From Spirochaetota bacterium (lineage in GTDB: Bacteria; Spirochaetota; Spirochaetia; Treponematales; Treponemataceae): a stretch of DNA of 6,746 nt. Positions 4,255 through 6,746 of this stretch are shown one piece after another (the stretch's first letter is position 1; each line of letters opens with the position of its first letter). Both the position numbers and the translations under genes were made by a program. The notes below the pieces were generated by a model. The model searched no databases. It had not been told where the DNA came from and saw nothing but the letters and a program-made list of their open reading frames with translations. Where the stretch lies: contig JAEWMY010000040.1 of assembly GCA_023393015.1 (NCBI GenBank), positions 1 to 6,746 on the forward strand. Direction: 5' to 3'.

Positions 4255-6636
4255 ATGGCGAAAAAGAAAGAATCGATATTCCTGCGGCTCATCGTGGCGT
4301 TTCTCGTCCCGTCGGCCGTCTTGTCCGCGCCGAAGCTTCTCGGCCTCGGAGGATTCTCCGACATAGTCTGCCTTCCGATAGTCTCGGGCCTCGTCGGACT
4401 CGCCTTGGCGCACGGTCTCGTGTACCGCAGGATAGCCCGGCTCGCGTCCTTTCTCGCGGGCTCCGAGCGAACCGCCGGGGACCTTACGGCGCGCATGCCG
4501 ATCGACGGAGCCGACGAAGTTTCCGCGATAGCCCGCGGACACAACGTCTTCGTCGCGCAAGTACACCAGATCGTCTTCAAGCTCAAGAACATCGTTAAGC
4601 GGAGTTTCGCGATCAGCCGGGAGCTCGAGGACAAGACGAGGGAAGTCGCCTCCTCGCTCAAGGGCATAGAGGAATCGTCCAAAGCCGTCTCCGAGAACGA
4701 GAGAAGGCTCAACGAGTCCATACGGAACTCGCGAGCGCACGTCAGCGAGATCAGGGACGCGATCCGAGACATCGTCGCGCAGATCGAGACCCAGGCGGCG
4801 AGCGTCGACCAGTCGTCCGCCGCGGTGGAAGAGACGATAGCGTCCATTCGCAGCATGAACCAGATATCCAGGTCCAAGGCCGAGTTCGTCGGCACGCTCA
4901 ACGAGCTCGCGAGCGAGAGCGGCGACGACATGCGGGGAACCATGGACGCCATGCGGGGCATCGCGTCGTCGGTCGACCTCATCACCGATCTCATCGGCGT
5001 GATCAACGAGGTGGCTGAAAAGACGAACCTCCTCGCCATGAACGCGGCGATCGAGGCCGCCCACGCAGGAGAGCACGGAAAGGGATTCGCCGTCGTCGCC
5101 GACGAGATACGGAAGCTCGCCGAGGCGACTTCGGAGAGCGCGCGGGAGGTTAACAAGAATCTCACGTCGATGATATCGGAGATCGAGTCTGCGCGGGGCC
5201 TCACCGAGCGGACCGACTCGTCGATAGCACAGCTGCTCGGCGGCATCTCCGACGTTTCCGACAGCCTTTCCGAGATCATCCGCGGTCTCGACGAGATGTC
5301 CGGCGGAACGACGGAGATCACGAGCGCGCTGACGCAACTCGTGGACGTAACCGAGGAAGTAAAGGAAAAATCGCGGATCATCGACCGAAAGTCGGAGGAG
5401 ATAGACGCGGCTATGTCGAGCGTCATCGTCGTTTCCGAGGATTCCAGGCGTTCTATGGACGACTTCTCGTCGGTGCTCGGAGGCCTTCTCGGCAAGACGG
5501 ACGCTATCGCCGCCTCGGGCAAGGCGAACGCGGACACGATAGCCATCGTCGACGGCGAGGTGTCGCGTTTCAGGATAATCGACGCGTCGGACCTCGCGTC
5601 GAGCGACGGTCAGTCGCTCATACAATGGAACCGCGAGCGGAAGGAAATCCCGGTCCGGCCCGACGTTCCGAGATCCCTCCCGGAAACGGACGCCCGGCAC
5701 TGGTACGACCTGGAGTACGCGGGCTGGCGATCCGAGAAAACCAACATACCCGTATCACCGGCGGACGGGCCCAGGGGAAAACGGGTTATCCTGCTAGAGT
5801 CATGCGACCATCCCTATCACGTCTCGTACAAGATCGGCTGCGCAAAGATCGCCGACGCGTTCGGCGTCTCGCTCCGCTCCTACAACGCCGATTACTCACC
5901 GGAAATCCAGGCGAAGCAAGTCGAGCTCGCCATCAGGGAGAGGCCGGACCTCATCATCCTGACGCCGACGAGCGTCAAGGAAAGCGCGCAGTGGTTCAGG
6001 CGGATCAACGAGCGCGGAATTCCGGTCATCGGAAGCAACACGACGCCGAACGACGAGGGATTCAAGTATATCCTCGGTTGGACGGGTCCGGACGACTGGG
6101 GGCAGTTCCGGATGCTCGCGCGCGAGTTCGCAAGCCTAATGGGCAACTCCGGCGGATACGCGATCATGCGGCACGTCAAGGGCAACTCGAACTACTTCTC
6201 CCGCACGCACGCCGTCGTCACGGAACTGGCGCGTATCGCTCCGGCCATGCGCTGTCTCGACATGGAGTCGGCGATACAGGAAGACGAGGCGAAGAGCCTC
6301 GCGGCAAAGTGGCTCAAGGAATACGGGAACGATCTCAAGGGCTTTTGCTTCTCCGATCCCTCGTTCGGCGCGCGCGGGATCTGCGCCGCCGTACGCGAGG
6401 CCGGCCGGGACGATATCGTCATCGTCTCGTCGGGCAACAGCCTTATCACGCAGGACCTCGTTCGCGACGGATGCGTGCGCGCAATCACCTGGCAGTCCGC
6501 CGAAGCCGACGGCGCGCTCGCCATGGAGATGGCCGTCGACTGGTTCAGCGGCATCGACGTCGAACCGATCCGCTACCTCCCGATGCGCCTCATAACGAAG
6601 GAGAACGTGCAGGAGTTTTACCCCGCGCAGTGGTAA
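4255..6636 (+). CDS. Chemoreceptor (MCP) with C-terminal cytoplasmic sugar-binding-protein domain
   Basis: A 793-residue fusion. Residues about 8-26 and 35-57 are two membrane helices joined by only about eight residues, so there is no periplasmic sensor. HAMP follows (about 57-110; GDLTARM, then DEVSAIARGHN). The signalling hairpin has a methylation consensus SAAVEETIAS (188-197) and the conserved tip EKTNLLAMNAAIEAAHAGE (255-273) followed by GKGFAVVADEIRKLA, which contacts CheA/CheW. After a hydrophilic linker (about 440-508), residues 509-793 form a type I periplasmic-binding-protein domain (Peripla_BP_4, RbsB-like): KRVILLESCDHPYHVSYK, DLIILTPTS, GIPVIGSNTT, FCFSDPSFGARG, ITWQSAEADGALAMEMA, RLITKENVQEF. 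No hydrophobic segment or signal peptide separates it from the signalling domain, so it should be cytoplasmic. Start: GAGAGG (4243-4248) precedes this ATG by six bases; an ATG at 4216 lies upstream of the -10 box and lacks a ribosome site. The ligand is unknown; a pentose or its product is suggested by the neighbours. Confidence 0.9.
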   Translation: MAKKKESIFLRLIVAFLVPSAVLSAPKLLGLGGFSDIVCLPIVSGLVGLALAHGLVYRRIARLASFLAGSERTAGDLTARMPIDGADEVSAIARGHNVFVAQVHQIVFKLKNIVKRSFAISRELEDKTREVASSLKGIEESSKAVSENERRLNESIRNSRAHVSEIRDAIRDIVAQIETQAASVDQSSAAVEETIASIRSMNQISRSKAEFVGTLNELASESGDDMRGTMDAMRGIASSVDLITDLIGVINEVAEKTNLLAMNAAIEAAHAGEHGKGFAVVADEIRKLAEATSESAREVNKNLTSMISEIESARGLTERTDSSIAQLLGGISDVSDSLSEIIRGLDEMSGGTTEITSALTQLVDVTEEVKEKSRIIDRKSEEIDAAMSSVIVVSEDSRRSMDDFSSVLGGLLGKTDAIAASGKANADTIAIVDGEVSRFRIIDASDLASSDGQSLIQWNRERKEIPVRPDVPRSLPETDARHWYDLEYAGWRSEKTNIPVSPADGPRGKRVILLESCDHPYHVSYKIGCAKIADAFGVSLRSYNADYSPEIQAKQVELAIRERPDLIILTPTSVKESAQWFRRINERGIPVIGSNTTPNDEGFKYILGWTGPDDWGQFRMLAREFASLMGNSGGYAIMRHVKGNSNYFSRTHAVVTELARIAPAMRCLDMESAIQEDEAKSLAAKWLKEYGNDLKGFCFSDPSFGARGICAAVREAGRDDIVIVSSGNSLITQDLVRDGCVRAITWQSAEADGALAMEMAVDWFSGIDVEPIRYLPMRLITKENVQEFYPAQW

Positions 6637-6649
6637 GCGTCCTTCTGTC

Positions 6650-6682
6650 GCGCGCCTCATGCGCGCTTCCTGCGCCCAGGAA
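6650..6682 (+). promoter_or_regulatory. two tandem hairpins after the chemoreceptor gene
   Basis: GCGCGC (6650-6655) pairs with GCGCGC (6661-6666) across CTCAT. Directly after it, TTCCTG (6667-6672) pairs with CAGGAA (6677-6682) across CGCC. No T-run follows within the window, so this is not a clear intrinsic terminator. It may be a 3' mRNA-stabilising structure or part of a rho-dependent end. The remaining bases to 6746 show no gene or other recognisable signal. Confidence 0.4.
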
Positions 6683-6746
6683 CTACGACGTCTCGTTTCT
6701 GGTCCTCCCTTCGGTCGGCGCCATCTCACGTTCGACCGCTTGAATC

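Noticed and set aside
3924..5700. Long minus-strand open frames (540 and 500 codons) opposite the chemoreceptor and the end of xylA
   Set aside because: They are antisense to strongly supported proteins, have Ser- or Arg/Asp-biased composition typical of shadow frames in GC-rich DNA, match no known family, and lie partly across the terminator.
6619..6636. C-terminal CheR-tethering pentapeptide on the chemoreceptor
   Set aside because: The last residues FYPAQW do not fit the x-[HFYW]-x-x-[HFYW] pattern, and this end belongs to the binding-protein fold.
5625..6743. Plus-strand open frame of 372 codons running past the chemoreceptor stop
   Set aside because: It is an Arg-rich out-of-frame reading of the binding-protein domain; the correct frame gives a clear type I binding fold.

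Overview
The window is GC-rich bacterial DNA with dense coding. It carries a pentose-utilisation locus followed by an unusual chemoreceptor gene. No rRNA, tRNA, CRISPR array, insertion sequence or other mobile element was seen. Host identity cannot be fixed from the sequence. The mix of an actinobacterial-length xylose isomerase-like protein, a methyl-accepting chemotaxis protein, Gram-negative-style promoters and AGGAGG ribosome sites would fit a GC-rich motile bacterium such as a free-living spirochaete, but that is a low-confidence guess.

Layout: (1) Positions 1-29 hold the first codons of a minus-strand gene that begins with a signal-peptide-like sequence and runs off the left edge. Its control region (30-260) has a TTGACA promoter, a perfect 16-bp LacI-type palindrome and a UUCG-capped leader hairpin. 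(2) 261-1127, minus strand, is an AraC-family regulator whose own promoter places the transcription start at the ATG, so its mRNA is probably leaderless. (3) 1128-1244 is the divergent control region. (4) 1245-2747 is xylulokinase (xylB) and 2862-4064 a divergent xylose isomerase-family protein (xylA-like). Both are on the plus strand, separated by a spacer with two hairpins. (5) 4071-4163 holds three consecutive hairpins, the last a textbook rho-independent terminator. (6) 4255-6636, plus strand, encodes a 793-residue chemoreceptor from its own promoter. (7) 6637-6746 has two hairpins and no gene.

How the parts may work together: the AraC-type protein probably senses a pentose and activates xylB-xylA, which would convert xylose (or a related aldose) to a ketose and then to the 5-phosphate. 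The minus-strand secreted protein may be a sugar-uptake component, but only about ten residues are visible.

The most striking item is the chemoreceptor. It has two membrane helices with almost no periplasmic loop, then HAMP, then the signalling hairpin, and after that, at the C terminus, a whole type I sugar-binding-protein domain (RbsB/XylF-like fold). By topology this domain lies in the cytoplasm, so the receptor may steer chemotaxis by reading an intracellular sugar or metabolite. The isomerase is also odd: several active-site positions differ from classical xylose isomerase, including His or Gly in place of a metal-binding Asp.
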